A stretch of 64,000 nt of DNA from Burkholderia glumae LMG 2196 = ATCC 33617 (GTDB lineage Bacteria > Pseudomonadota > Gammaproteobacteria > Burkholderiales > Burkholderiaceae). The notes beneath the pieces were generated by a model. The model did not search any database and was not told the DNA's origin. It saw only the letters and a list, made by a program, of their open reading frames with translations. The stretch's first letter is position 1. Every line of letters begins with the position of its first letter. The position numbers and the translations under genes were made by a program. The DNA lies in assembly GCF_000960995.1 (NCBI RefSeq), contig NZ_CP009435.1, forward strand, positions 1,612,001 to 1,676,000, read 5' to 3'. Shown here piece by piece: positions 49,411 through 57,177 of the stretch.

Positions 49411-51822
49411 ATGCCCGTACCCGCCCGCCGCTCCGTTTCCGCCGCTGCCGCCCCCGATGCCGAGGTCGGCGACGCCGCGCGCGAGCACGGCCACGGCGCC
49501 GTGCCGCACGCCCCGGCGAGCCCGCCGACGCGCAGCCGCACGCCGCGGCGCGGCCGCGACGGACGGCTTGCCGAGCCCGCCGTGGAAGCGGCCGACGCCG
49601 CGCGCGGCGATCCGGCTGGCCGAGCGGGCGAGGGCGGCTCCGGCACGGCGCGGGTCGCCGGCCGGGACGAGGCCGGCGATGCCGACCACGCCGACGCCGC
49701 CGACGCTGCGGACGCGCCGCCCGCCAGGGGCGCGAAGGCCGCCAAGCCGGCCAAGGCCGCGCCCGCCAAGCTCGTCAAGACCGCCGACAAGCTCGCCAAG
49801 CTCGGCCTTACGCGCTCGATCGACCTCGTGCTGCACCTGCCGATGCGCTACGAGGACGAGACCACGCTCACGCCGATCCGCGAGCTGCTGCCCGGCGAGG
49901 TCGCGCAGACCGAGGGCGTGGTCTACGACAACGAAATCACCTATCGGCCGCGCCGCCAGCTGCTGGTGAAGCTGCGCGACGACGACGGCGCCGAGCTGGT
50001 GCTGCGCTTCCTGAATTTCTACGGCTCGCAGGTCAAGCAGATGGCCGTGGGCCAGCGGCTGCGCGTGCGCGGCGACATCCGCGGCGGCTTCTTCGGGCTC
50101 GAGATCGTGCATCCCGCGGTACGCGTGGTCGACGAGAACACCCCGCTGGCGCAGGCGCTGACACCGGTCTACCCGAGCACGGCCGGGGTCTCGCAGGCCT
50201 ATCTGCGCAAGGCGATCGACAACGCGCTGGCGCGCACGCCGCTGCCCGAGCTGCTGCCGCCCGAGGTGGCCGCCGCGTACCTGCAGCCGCTCGGCGTGCC
50301 GACCCTGGCCGACGCGGTGCGCCAGCTCCATCACCCGGCTGTCGACGACGACGAGACCGCGCTGATCGACGGCACTCATCCGGCCTGGATCCGCATCAAG
50401 TTCGACGAGCTGCTCGCGCAGCAGCTCTCGCTCAAGCGCGCGCACGAGGAGCGCCGCACGCGCGCGGCGCCCGCCATGCCGCGCCGCGCGCCGGCCGACG
50501 CCGGCTCGCTCGCCGCGCGGCTGCTGGCGGCGCTGCCGTTCGCGCTGACCGGCGCGCAGGCGCGCGTGGTCGACGAGATCTCGCACGACCTGACGCAGCC
50601 CCACCCGATGCAGCGGCTCCTGCAAGGCGACGTCGGCAGCGGCAAGACGGTGGTGGCGGCGCTGGCGGCGGCGCAGGCGATCGACGCCGGCTACCAGGCC
50701 GCACTGATGGCGCCCACCGAGATCCTCGCCGAACAGCACGCGCGCAAGCTGCGCGGCTGGCTCGAACCGCTCGGCGTGACGGTGGCATGGCTGGCCGGCA
50801 GCCTGAAGGCGAAGGACAAGCGCGCGGCGATCGAGGCCGCCGCGCTCGGCACCGCGCAGCTCGTGATCGGCACCCACGCGATCATCCAGGACAGCGTCGA
50901 GTTCGCGCGGCTCGGGCTGGTGATCGTCGACGAGCAGCACCGCTTCGGGGTGGCCCAGCGGCTCGCGCTGCGTGCCAAGGCGGGCGGCCCGGCCGGCTTC
51001 CAGCCGCACCAGCTGATGATGTCGGCCACGCCGATCCCGCGCACGCTTGCCATGACCTACTACGCCGATCTGGAAGTCTCGACCATCGACGAGCTGCCGC
51101 CGGGACGCAGCCCGATCGTCACCAAGCTGGTCGGCGACGCGCGCCGCGAGGAGGTGATCGCCCGCGTGCGCGACGCGGCGCTGGGCGGGCGGCAGGTGTA
51201 CTGGGTCTGTCCGCTGATCGAGGAGAGCGAGACGCTGCAGCTGCAGACCGCCGTGGAAACCTACGAGACGCTCGTCGCCGCGCTGCCCGGCATCCAGGTC
51301 GGGCTGGTGCACGGACGCCTCGCGCCTGCCGAGAAGGCCGCCGTGATGGAGGCCTTCTCGCGCAACGAGGTGCAGCTGCTGGTGGCCACCACCGTGATCG
51401 AGGTCGGCGTGGACGTGCCGAATGCCTCGCTGATGGTGATCGAGCATGCCGAGCGCTTCGGCCTCGCCCAGCTGCACCAGCTGCGCGGGCGCGTCGGCCG
51501 CGGCACCGCGGCCTCGGCCTGCGTGCTGATGTACAGCGGCCCGCTGTCGATCGCCGGCCGCGAGCGTCTGAAGACCATGCGCGAGACCAACGACGGCTTC
51601 GAGATCGCGCGCCGCGACCTGGAGATCCGCGGCCCCGGCGAGTTCCTGGGGGCGCGGCAGTCCGGCGCCGCCATGCTGCGCTTCGCCGACCTGGAGCGCG
51701 ACGGCTGGCTGATCGAGCCGGCCCGCGAGGCCGCCGGCGTGCTGATCGCGCGCTATCCGGACGTGGTGACCCAGCATCTGGCCCGCTGGCTCGGCGCGCG
51801 CGAGCAATTCCTGAAGGCCTGA
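49411..51822 (+). CDS. recG: ATP-dependent DNA helicase RecG
   Basis: 803 residues, against 693 in E. coli. RecG remodels stalled forks and Holliday junctions. The extra length is an Ala/Arg/Pro-rich N-terminus of about 110 residues ending in a Lys/Ala stretch (KAAKPAKAAPAKLVKTADK). The wedge domain follows, then helicase motifs: Walker A GDVGSGKT (about 406), DEQH in IVDEQHRFG (about 507), MSATPIPRTLAMT, and QLRGRVGRG. The start is the ATG at 49411, the first after the queA divergent region. A shorter start nearer the conserved part cannot be excluded. Confidence 0.93.
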   Translation: MPVPARRSVSAAAAPDAEVGDAAREHGHGAVPHAPASPPTRSRTPRRGRDGRLAEPAVEAADAARGDPAGRAGEGGSGTARVAGRDEAGDADHADAADAADAPPARGAKAAKPAKAAPAKLVKTADKLAKLGLTRSIDLVLHLPMRYEDETTLTPIRELLPGEVAQTEGVVYDNEITYRPRRQLLVKLRDDDGAELVLRFLNFYGSQVKQMAVGQRLRVRGDIRGGFFGLEIVHPAVRVVDENTPLAQALTPVYPSTAGVSQAYLRKAIDNALARTPLPELLPPEVAAAYLQPLGVPTLADAVRQLHHPAVDDDETALIDGTHPAWIRIKFDELLAQQLSLKRAHEERRTRAAPAMPRRAPADAGSLAARLLAALPFALTGAQARVVDEISHDLTQPHPMQRLLQGDVGSGKTVVAALAAAQAIDAGYQAALMAPTEILAEQHARKLRGWLEPLGVTVAWLAGSLKAKDKRAAIEAAALGTAQLVIGTHAIIQDSVEFARLGLVIVDEQHRFGVAQRLALRAKAGGPAGFQPHQLMMSATPIPRTLAMTYYADLEVSTIDELPPGRSPIVTKLVGDARREEVIARVRDAALGGRQVYWVCPLIEESETLQLQTAVETYETLVAALPGIQVGLVHGRLAPAEKAAVMEAFSRNEVQLLVATTVIEVGVDVPNASLMVIEHAERFGLAQLHQLRGRVGRGTAASACVLMYSGPLSIAGRERLKTMRETNDGFEIARRDLEIRGPGEFLGARQSGAAMLRFADLERDGWLIEPAREAAGVLIARYPDVVTQHLARWLGAREQFLKA

Positions 51823-51901
51823 GCGACCGGTGACGGCGTCGTGTTTGATTCGACCCCTAAAGCGACGCGCCATCTGCCGCCAAATATGACACCGAAGATG
51901 G

Positions 51902-51941
51902 TTGGCGAAATGGGCCTATCCGGTGTATAAATTAAAGCTAT
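51902..51941 (+). promoter_or_regulatory. oxyR promoter overlapped by a partial OxyR-binding site
   Basis: TTGGCG (51902-51907), 18 bp, TATAAA (51926-51931). The OxyR tetramer consensus needs ATAG/CTAT elements every 11 bp. Here CTAT (51916), ATAA (51927) and CTAT (51938) fall exactly 11 bp apart; the first ATAG is degenerate. An OxyR site covering its own promoter would give autorepression, known for OxyR in other bacteria. Confidence 0.55.
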
Positions 51942-51968
51942 CGTTTGCATTTACTTGATTGACCCACA

Positions 51969-52928
51969 ATGACGCTTACTGAACTCAAATATATCGTCGC
52001 GGTCGCACGCGAGCGGCATTTCGGCCGCGCGGCCGAAGCGTGCTTCGTAAGCCAGCCCACGCTATCGGTCGCGATCAAGAAGCTCGAGGACGAGCTGAAC
52101 GTGCAGATCTTCGAACGCGGCGCGAGCGAGGTGAGCGTGACGCCGATCGGCGACCAGATCGTCACGCAGGCGCAGCGCGTGCTCGAACAGACCTTCGCGA
52201 TCAAGGAGATCGCCAAGCAGGGCAAGGACCCGCTGGTCGGCCCGTTCCGGCTCGGCGTGATCTACACGATCGGGCCGTACCTGCTGCCCACGCTCGTCAA
52301 GCAGATGATCCGCCGCGTGCCGCAAATGCCGCTGATGCTGCAGGAGAACTACACGCTCAAGCTGCTCGAGCTGCTCAAGCAGGGCGAGATCGACGCGGCG
52401 ATCATGGCGCTGCCGTTCCCCGAGACCGGGCTGATGGTGCGCCCGCTCTACGACGAGCCGTTCGTGGTCGCGCTGCCGTCGAGCCATCCGTGGTCGAAGC
52501 GCCGCAAGATCGACGCGGCCGACCTCAAGCAGGAAACCATGCTGCTGCTCGGCAACGGCCATTGCTTTCGCGACCACGTGCTCGGCGTCTGTCCCGAGCT
52601 GATGCACTTCTCGCAGACGGCCGACGGCATCCAGAAGACCTTCGAGGGCTCGTCGCTGGAAACGATCCGCCACATGGTGGCGAGCGGCGTCGGGATCACC
52701 GTGCTGCCGCGCATGTCGGTGGCCGAGATCGGGCCCACCGCCAACAACAGCGATTCGGACCTGCTGTCCTACGTGCCGTTCGACGAGCCGGTGCCGGACC
52801 GCCGCGTGGTGCTGGTGTGGCGCAAGAGCTTCACGCGCATGCCGGCGATCGACGCGATCAGCGAGGCGATCTCGGCCTGCGTGCTGCCCGGCGTTGCCAA
52901 GCTCGACATGCCCGCCACGCTGAACTGA
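51969..52928 (+). CDS. oxyR: Hydrogen peroxide-sensing regulator OxyR
   Basis: A 319-residue LysR-type regulator. The N-terminal winged helix-turn-helix (AAEACFVSQPTLSVAIKKLE, about 21-40) is standard. The redox switch is intact: Cys199 and Cys208 in GHCFRDHVLGVCPEL, at exactly the E. coli OxyR positions. Peroxide oxidises them to a disulfide and switches target transcription. It is separated from dps by two small ORFs and closed by a terminator. Confidence 0.96.
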   Translation: MTLTELKYIVAVARERHFGRAAEACFVSQPTLSVAIKKLEDELNVQIFERGASEVSVTPIGDQIVTQAQRVLEQTFAIKEIAKQGKDPLVGPFRLGVIYTIGPYLLPTLVKQMIRRVPQMPLMLQENYTLKLLELLKQGEIDAAIMALPFPETGLMVRPLYDEPFVVALPSSHPWSKRRKIDAADLKQETMLLLGNGHCFRDHVLGVCPELMHFSQTADGIQKTFEGSSLETIRHMVASGVGITVLPRMSVAEIGPTANNSDSDLLSYVPFDEPVPDRRVVLVWRKSFTRMPAIDAISEAISACVLPGVAKLDMPATLN

Positions 52929-52942
52929 GCGCGACGCGCGAG

Positions 52943-52970
52943 ACCGGGGCCGAGCGCCCCGGTTTTATTT
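52943..52970 (+). terminator. Terminator of oxyR
   Basis: ACCGGGGC (52943-52950) with GCCCCGGT (52956-52963), 5-nt loop, then TTTATTTT. Confidence 0.85.
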
Positions 52971-52973
52971 TGC

Positions 52974-53015
52974 CTATCGAATACATAAATTCAATCAAAT
53001 ATAAAAATTCGATAG
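52974..53015. promoter_or_regulatory. AT-rich element with a 9-bp inverted repeat downstream of oxyR
   Basis: CTATCGAAT (52974-52982) and ATTCGATAG (53007-53015) are perfect inverted copies, 24 bp apart, inside a sharply AT-rich stretch of about 70 bp. A weak -10 (TAGAAT, 53013-53018) overlaps the right arm. It looks like an operator/promoter for the small ORFs that follow, but no regulator can be named. From here to dps (53751) the only candidates are the two small ORFs. Confidence 0.45.
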
Positions 53016-53103
53016 AATTTTTTATGATGGCTTCCATGGGTTGCCTTCGATGACCCGCCGGACCGTCCGCTGCCGGTCCCGAACCCGAACCACGGAGCCC
53101 GCC

Positions 53104-53223
53104 ATGACGACTGCTTTGCGCCCCGCCGCACCGCCCCGTGCGCTTTTCCGGACCCGCGCCGCGCTCCGCCGCTTGCGGCCGCTCGCGTTCGCCTACCTCG
53201 AAGGCCGCCTGCTCGGCGCCTGA
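53104..53223 (+). CDS. Small hypothetical ORF, 39 residues
   Basis: Starts MTTALRPAAPPRALF and ends YLEGRLLGA, with an Arg/Ala/Leu-rich middle (about nine basic residues) and no membrane segment. GGAG about 10 nt before the ATG gives a plausible ribosome site. No family is recognised. It could be a real small basic protein or chance; its position after an AT-rich promoter-like element is the main support. Confidence 0.35.
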   Translation: MTTALRPAAPPRALFRTRAALRRLRPLAFAYLEGRLLGA

Positions 53224-53409
53224 GCGCCTCGGCGCGCCGGCGTCGCCCGTGCCGACGGCAATCTCGGCGGCACCCTCAGCGAGGCGCCCCACCGCCACGG
53301 TGATTTCTCGCGGGACCGCGCGGCGCGGTCGAGCGCTGCGATCACCGCGACGGCGACTACCGCCTGCCGCCGCGAGCGGCAGGCCACGACATCTAAAGGA
53401 GAACGTAAC

Positions 53410-53586
53410 ATGACTACCCCGTACCAGCCCCCGCGCGCCGGCCAGCCCGGCGCCGCACCCCGGGCCGCCGTCGTCAATCGGGCCGCCACGTCGGCGTTTC
53501 GCCGGACCATCGGCCTCTCGGTCACGTTCGCCGGCATCGTCACGCTGGCCGCGCAGGTCGCGGCGCGTCTGCACGGCGCGGCTTGA
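53410..53586 (+). CDS. Small hypothetical membrane protein, 58 residues
   Basis: Preceded by an excellent ribosome site (AAAGGAG, 8 nt before the ATG). The first 30 residues are Pro/Ala/Arg-rich (MTTPYQPPRAGQPGAAP...). Then one predicted membrane helix runs about residues 36-52 (IGLSVTFAGIVTLAAQV), and a short tail ends LHGAA. No family is recognised. It shares the MTT start with the preceding small ORF and lies between oxyR and dps, so a link to oxidative stress is possible but unproven. Confidence 0.5.
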   Translation: MTTPYQPPRAGQPGAAPRAAVVNRAATSAFRRTIGLSVTFAGIVTLAAQVAARLHGAA

Positions 53587-53750
53587 CGGCGCACCCGCGC
53601 CGGCCGGCGTCCGGCCGGTGCCGCTCATCCGTCCCTTTCCGGCGTTCTACGTTACACTTGACAGGCTTGAATCGATCGTTTCAGGCAACACCATCGGGGT
53701 AATCTCGACGCGTTTTCGCCGGTTCAACTCATCGATAAGGAGTCAGCAAC

Positions 53751-54239
53751 ATGGCCAAAAAGGGCAACGCAACGCAGATCAACATCGGCATCAGCGACAA
53801 GGACCGCAAGAAGATCGCGGATGGTCTGTCGCGGCTACTGGCCGACACGTTTTCGCTGTATCTGAAGACGCACTATTTTCACTGGAACGTCACGGGGCCG
53901 ATGTTCAACACGCTGCACCTGATGTTCGAGGAGCAGTACAACGAACTCTGGCTCGCGGTCGATTCGATCGCCGAGCGGATCCGCACGCTCGGCGTGGTCG
54001 CGCCCGGCACCTACGGCGACTTCGCGAAGCTGACCTCGGTGCCGGAAGCGAGCGGCGTGCCGGTCGCGGAAGACATGATCCGTCAGCTCGTCGAGGGCCA
54101 CGAGACCGTGGTGCGCACGGCGCGCGCGCTGTTCCCGGACGCCGATTCGGCGGGCGACGAGCCGACCGCCGACCTGCTCACGCAGCGCCTGCAGACGCAC
54201 GAGAAGACCGCCTGGATGCTGCGCTCGCTGCTGCAATAA
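53751..54239 (+). CDS. dps: DNA-binding ferritin-like protein Dps
   Basis: 162 residues forming a 12-subunit shell that oxidises iron with hydrogen peroxide and protects DNA. The inter-subunit ferroxidase ligands are present: His44 (HWNVTG), His56 (LHLMFEE), Glu60, Asp71 and Glu75 (DSIAERIR). The Lys-rich N-terminus MAKKGN may contact DNA. AAGGAG precedes the ATG. It lies beside oxyR, its usual regulator, and ends in a strong terminator. Confidence 0.96.
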   Translation: MAKKGNATQINIGISDKDRKKIADGLSRLLADTFSLYLKTHYFHWNVTGPMFNTLHLMFEEQYNELWLAVDSIAERIRTLGVVAPGTYGDFAKLTSVPEASGVPVAEDMIRQLVEGHETVVRTARALFPDADSAGDEPTADLLTQRLQTHEKTAWMLRSLLQ

Positions 54240-54265
54240 GGGCGAACGCCGCGGCCGCGGCCGAG

Positions 54266-54293
54266 CCTCCCGCGCTGGCGGGAGGTTTTTTTT
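54266..54293 (+). terminator. Terminator of dps
   Basis: CCTCCCGC (54266-54273), GCTG loop, GCGGGAGG (54278-54285), then eight T. Confidence 0.92.
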
Positions 54294-54428
54294 CGCCGAT
54301 GGCCGGCGCAAGGCCGGCCCGGCGAGGCCCGCGCGCTTGCCTCGGCCGGTCGGCCGCCGCGCACGGCACGGGGCCGCACCGCCATGCGCGTTACAATGCC
54401 GCCATCGTTTCCGCGGTGGAATCCCGAC

Positions 54429-55292
54429 ATGTTTGCCCGCTTCCCCCTCTATCTGAAGCTGATCCGGATGGACAAGCCGATCGGCAGTCTGCTGCTGCTG
54501 TGGCCGACGCTGAACGCGCTGTGGATTGCCTCGAACGGGCGGCCCGCGCCGCTGCTGCTGGTGATCTTCATCGTCGGCACGCTGCTGATGCGTTCGGCCG
54601 GCTGCGCGATCAACGATTACGCCGACCGCGATTTCGACAGCCACGTGAAACGCACGGTGGACCGGCCGCTGGCCTCGGGCAAGATCCGCGCGTGGGAGGC
54701 GGTGGCGATCGCGGCGGGCCTCGCGATCGCCGCGTTCCTGCTGATCCTGCCGCTCAACCTGCTGACCAAGGAACTGTCGGTGGTGGCCGTGATCGTTGCC
54801 GGCACCTATCCGTTCATGAAGCGTTTCTTCGCGATCCCGCAGGCCTATCTCGGCATCGCGTTCGGCTTCGGGATTCCGATGGCGTTCGCGGCCGTGCAGG
54901 ACACCGTGCCGCTGCTGGCCTGGGTGATGCTGGCCGCCAACGTGTTCTGGTCGGTTGCCTACGACACCGCCTACGCGATGGTCGACCGCGACGACGACTT
55001 GAAGATCGGCATGCGCACCTCGGCGATCACCTTTGGCCGCCACGACGTGCTGGCCATCATGCTCTGCTATGCGATGGTGTTCGCGATCTACCTCTGGGTC
55101 GGCCTGGTCGAGCGCTTCGGGCCGCTCTACTGGCTGGGCTGGGCCGTCGCGCTCGGCTGCTCGGTCTACCATTACACGCTGATCAAGGATCGCGACCGCA
55201 TGAAGTGTTTCGCCGCGTTCCTGCACAACAACTGGCTCGGCGGCGCGCTGTTCGCCGGGATCGCCGCGCACTATGCGGTGGCCGCGCGCTGA
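54429..55292 (+). CDS. ubiA: 4-hydroxybenzoate octaprenyltransferase
   Basis: A 287-residue membrane prenyltransferase that attaches the octaprenyl tail to 4-hydroxybenzoate in ubiquinone synthesis. It has eight to nine helices and both Asp-rich magnesium motifs, NDYADRDFD and [13 protein letters not shown]. Start MFARFPLY at 54429. TTACAAT just upstream may be its -10. It is the last gene of the recG-oxyR-dps-ubiA block. Confidence 0.95.
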   Translation: MFARFPLYLKLIRMDKPIGSLLLLWPTLNALWIASNGRPAPLLLVIFIVGTLLMRSAGCAINDYADRDFDSHVKRTVDRPLASGKIRAWEAVAIAAGLAIAAFLLILPLNLLTKELSVVAVIVAGTYPFMKRFFAIPQAYLGIAFGFGIPMAFAAVQDTVPLLAWVMLAANVFWSVAYDTAYAMVDRDDDLKIGMRTSAITFGRHDVLAIMLCYAMVFAIYLWVGLVERFGPLYWLGWAVALGCSVYHYTLIKDRDRMKCFAAFLHNNWLGGALFAGIAAHYAVAAR

Positions 55293-55322
55293 GCCTGGCG
55301 GAGCGCTGCGGCCGGTGAGGCG

Positions 55323-55361
55323 AAAACGACGAAGCGGCCGGAAAGGCCGCTTCGTCGTTTT
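55323..55361. terminator. Long bidirectional terminator between ubiA and proC
   Basis: A 17-bp perfect stem, AAAACGACGAAGCGGCC with its complement ending GTCGTTTT, around a 5-nt loop. A and T tracts on both sides serve both convergent genes. Confidence 0.92.
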
Positions 55362-55480
55362 CGGCGCGCATAGCGCGGGAGCATGCCGTTCACGCCGTGA
55401 CGCGCTACCGGCCGGACGGCGGCGGCGAGCGAGGCGGCCGAAGCGCTCCGGCGCAGCGTGCCGATGCCGGGCGCCCGTCG

Positions 55481-55507
55481 CGCCGGCCGCGCCGGCCGCG
55501 CCGGCTC
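55481..55507. repeat. 9-bp tandem repeat (about three copies) at the proC 3' end
   Basis: CGCCGGCCG twice, then CGCCGGCTC, running into the proC stop region. Probably a minor slippage product in GC-rich spacer. Confidence 0.6.
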
Positions 55508-56321
55508 AGGCGCCGCCCAGCTCGTTGCCGAGTTCGCGCGCGCGCGCCTCGGCCGCCAGCACGCCGCGCACGATCGCCTGCTTCAGGTCCTGCGCGTCGA
55601 ACGCGGCGAGCGCGGCCGCCGTCGTGCCGCCCTTCGAGGTCACGCGCTCGCGCAGCACGCCGGCCGGCTCGCCCGACTGCGCGGCCAGTTGCGCGGCGCC
55701 GGTGAACGTCGCCACCGCCAGCGCGCGGCCCTGCTCGTCGTTCAGGCCGAGCTGGCGCGCCGCTTCCTGCAGCGCCTCGATGAAATAGAACACGTAGGCC
55801 GGGCCGCTGCCCGAGATCGCGGTGACGGCGTCGAGCTTCGCTTCGTCGTCGAACCACACGGTCTCGCCGACCGCGCCGAGCACGGCCGAGCCGAGTTCGC
55901 GGCCGGCCGCGTCCACGCCCGGCAGCGCGGCGAGCCCCGTCACGCCCATGCCGACCAGCGCCGGCGTGTTCGGCATGGCGCGCACGACGCGCGCGTAGCC
56001 GCCGAGCCAGCGCGACAGGTCGGTCGCGCGGACGCCGGCCGCGATGCTGATGACGAGCGCGCCGCCCAGATGCGGCGCGAGCGTCTTCGCGACTTCAGCG
56101 AGCACCTGCGGCTTGACCGCCAGCACGATCGCGTCGTAGCCGGCCAGCGCGGCGTCGACCGTCTCGCCGGTACGCACGCCGAACGTCTCGCGTAGCTTGG
56201 TGCGCGAGCCGTCGTTGGGATCGATCACGTAGAGCGTGTCGGGCGCGGCCGTGCCGCGCTTGACGATGCCGCCGATCAGAGCGGAGGCCATGTTGCCGCC
56301 GCCGATGAATGCAATTTTCAT
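55506..56321 (-). CDS. proC: Pyrroline-5-carboxylate reductase
   Basis: A 271-residue NADPH-dependent enzyme making proline. The Rossmann start is IGGGNMASALIGG (about 6-18). The family signature near the C-terminus is seen in ISGSGPAYVFYFIEAL and VTSKGGTTAAALAAF. It is 25 nt after yggS, the common yggS-proC pairing. Confidence 0.96.
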   Translation of the reverse strand: MKIAFIGGGNMASALIGGIVKRGTAAPDTLYVIDPNDGSRTKLRETFGVRTGETVDAALAGYDAIVLAVKPQVLAEVAKTLAPHLGGALVISIAAGVRATDLSRWLGGYARVVRAMPNTPALVGMGVTGLAALPGVDAAGRELGSAVLGAVGETVWFDDEAKLDAVTAISGSGPAYVFYFIEALQEAARQLGLNDEQGRALAVATFTGAAQLAAQSGEPAGVLRERVTSKGGTTAAALAAFDAQDLKQAIVRGVLAAEARARELGNELGGA

Positions 56322-56346
56322 GATGGTTGGGAGGAAAAGCGAAGGG

Positions 56347-57057
56347 TCAGGACGCGCTCGGCGTCGAATAATCGCGGGCGCCGAAGATCGCGGTGCCGAT
56401 CCGGACGATCGTCGCGCCTTCGAGCACCGCCGCCTCGAGGTCGGCCGACATGCCCATCGACAAGGTGTCGAGCGCGAGGCCGCCGGCCCGCAGCGCGTCG
56501 TACAGCTCGCGCAGCCTGCGGTGCGGGGCGCGCTGCGCCGCGAGGTCGCCGGCCGGTTCGGGGATCGCCATCAGCCCGCGCAGCCGCAGCGCCGGCAGCG
56601 CCGCGACCGCCTGCGCGAGCGCGGCGACCTCGTCCGGCGCGACGCCGCTCTTGGTCGCCTCGCCGCTGACGTTGACCTGCACGCAGACATTGAGCGGCGG
56701 CAGCTGCGCGGGGCGTTGCTCGGCCAGGCGCTGCGCGATCTTCAGGCGGTCGACCGAATGCACCCAGTCGAACCGCTCGGCCACCGCGCGCGTCTTGTTC
56801 GACTGCAGCGGCCCGATGAAATGCCACTCGAGCGAGGCGCGCAGATCGGCGAGCGCGGCGATCTTGTCGAGCGATTCCTGCACGTAGTTCTCGCCGAACG
56901 CACGCTGGCCGGCCGCGTGCGCGGCGCGCACGGCCTCGGCCGGGAACGTCTTCGACACCGCGAGCAGCGCGACGTCGCCCGGCGCGCGGCCGGCGGAGCG
57001 GGCCGCGTCGTCGATGCGGCGGTGGACGGAGGCGAGACGGGCGGCGAGATCGAGCAT
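56347..57057 (-). CDS. yggS: Pyridoxal-phosphate homeostasis protein YggS/PLPBP
   Basis: A 236-residue PLP-binding TIM-barrel protein without a known enzymatic activity, which balances B6 vitamers and amino-acid pools. The Schiff-base lysine lies in LLAVSKTFP, and the phosphate-binding SMGMSADLEAAV is near the C-terminus. Start MLDLAARL at 57057; the 18 codons upstream are not family-like. Confidence 0.93.
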   Translation of the reverse strand: MLDLAARLASVHRRIDDAARSAGRAPGDVALLAVSKTFPAEAVRAAHAAGQRAFGENYVQESLDKIAALADLRASLEWHFIGPLQSNKTRAVAERFDWVHSVDRLKIAQRLAEQRPAQLPPLNVCVQVNVSGEATKSGVAPDEVAALAQAVAALPALRLRGLMAIPEPAGDLAAQRAPHRRLRELYDALRAGGLALDTLSMGMSADLEAAVLEGATIVRIGTAIFGARDYSTPSAS

Positions 57058-57109
57058 ACGCGAAGGAGGTCGAAAGACGAAAAGGGGCCGCGCGACCGCG
57101 GCACGGTCC

Positions 57110-57149
57110 ATTATACGGAGCGCGTCCGGCCGCGGGCGGGCCGGACGCG
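57110..57149 (-). promoter_or_regulatory. -10 box for yggS-proC next to a GC hairpin
   Basis: On minus a perfect TATAAT lies at 57110-57115, about 55 nt before the yggS start, but no -35 is recognisable. The place where it should be is occupied by a 9-bp hairpin (CGCGTCCGG 57121-57129 with CCGGACGCG 57141-57149). Either the hairpin marks the end of glcF transcription or an activator is used. Confidence 0.4.
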
Positions 57150-57177
57150 GCGAGGCGGCGCGCGCGCCGCGACTGCG

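Noticed and set aside
53671..53707. Possible OxyR site before dps (ATCG elements 22 bp apart)
   Set aside because: The two ATCG elements have the right spacing, but the intervening CTAT positions match poorly (about 9 of 16 overall). Not strong enough to list, although OxyR control of dps is biologically likely.
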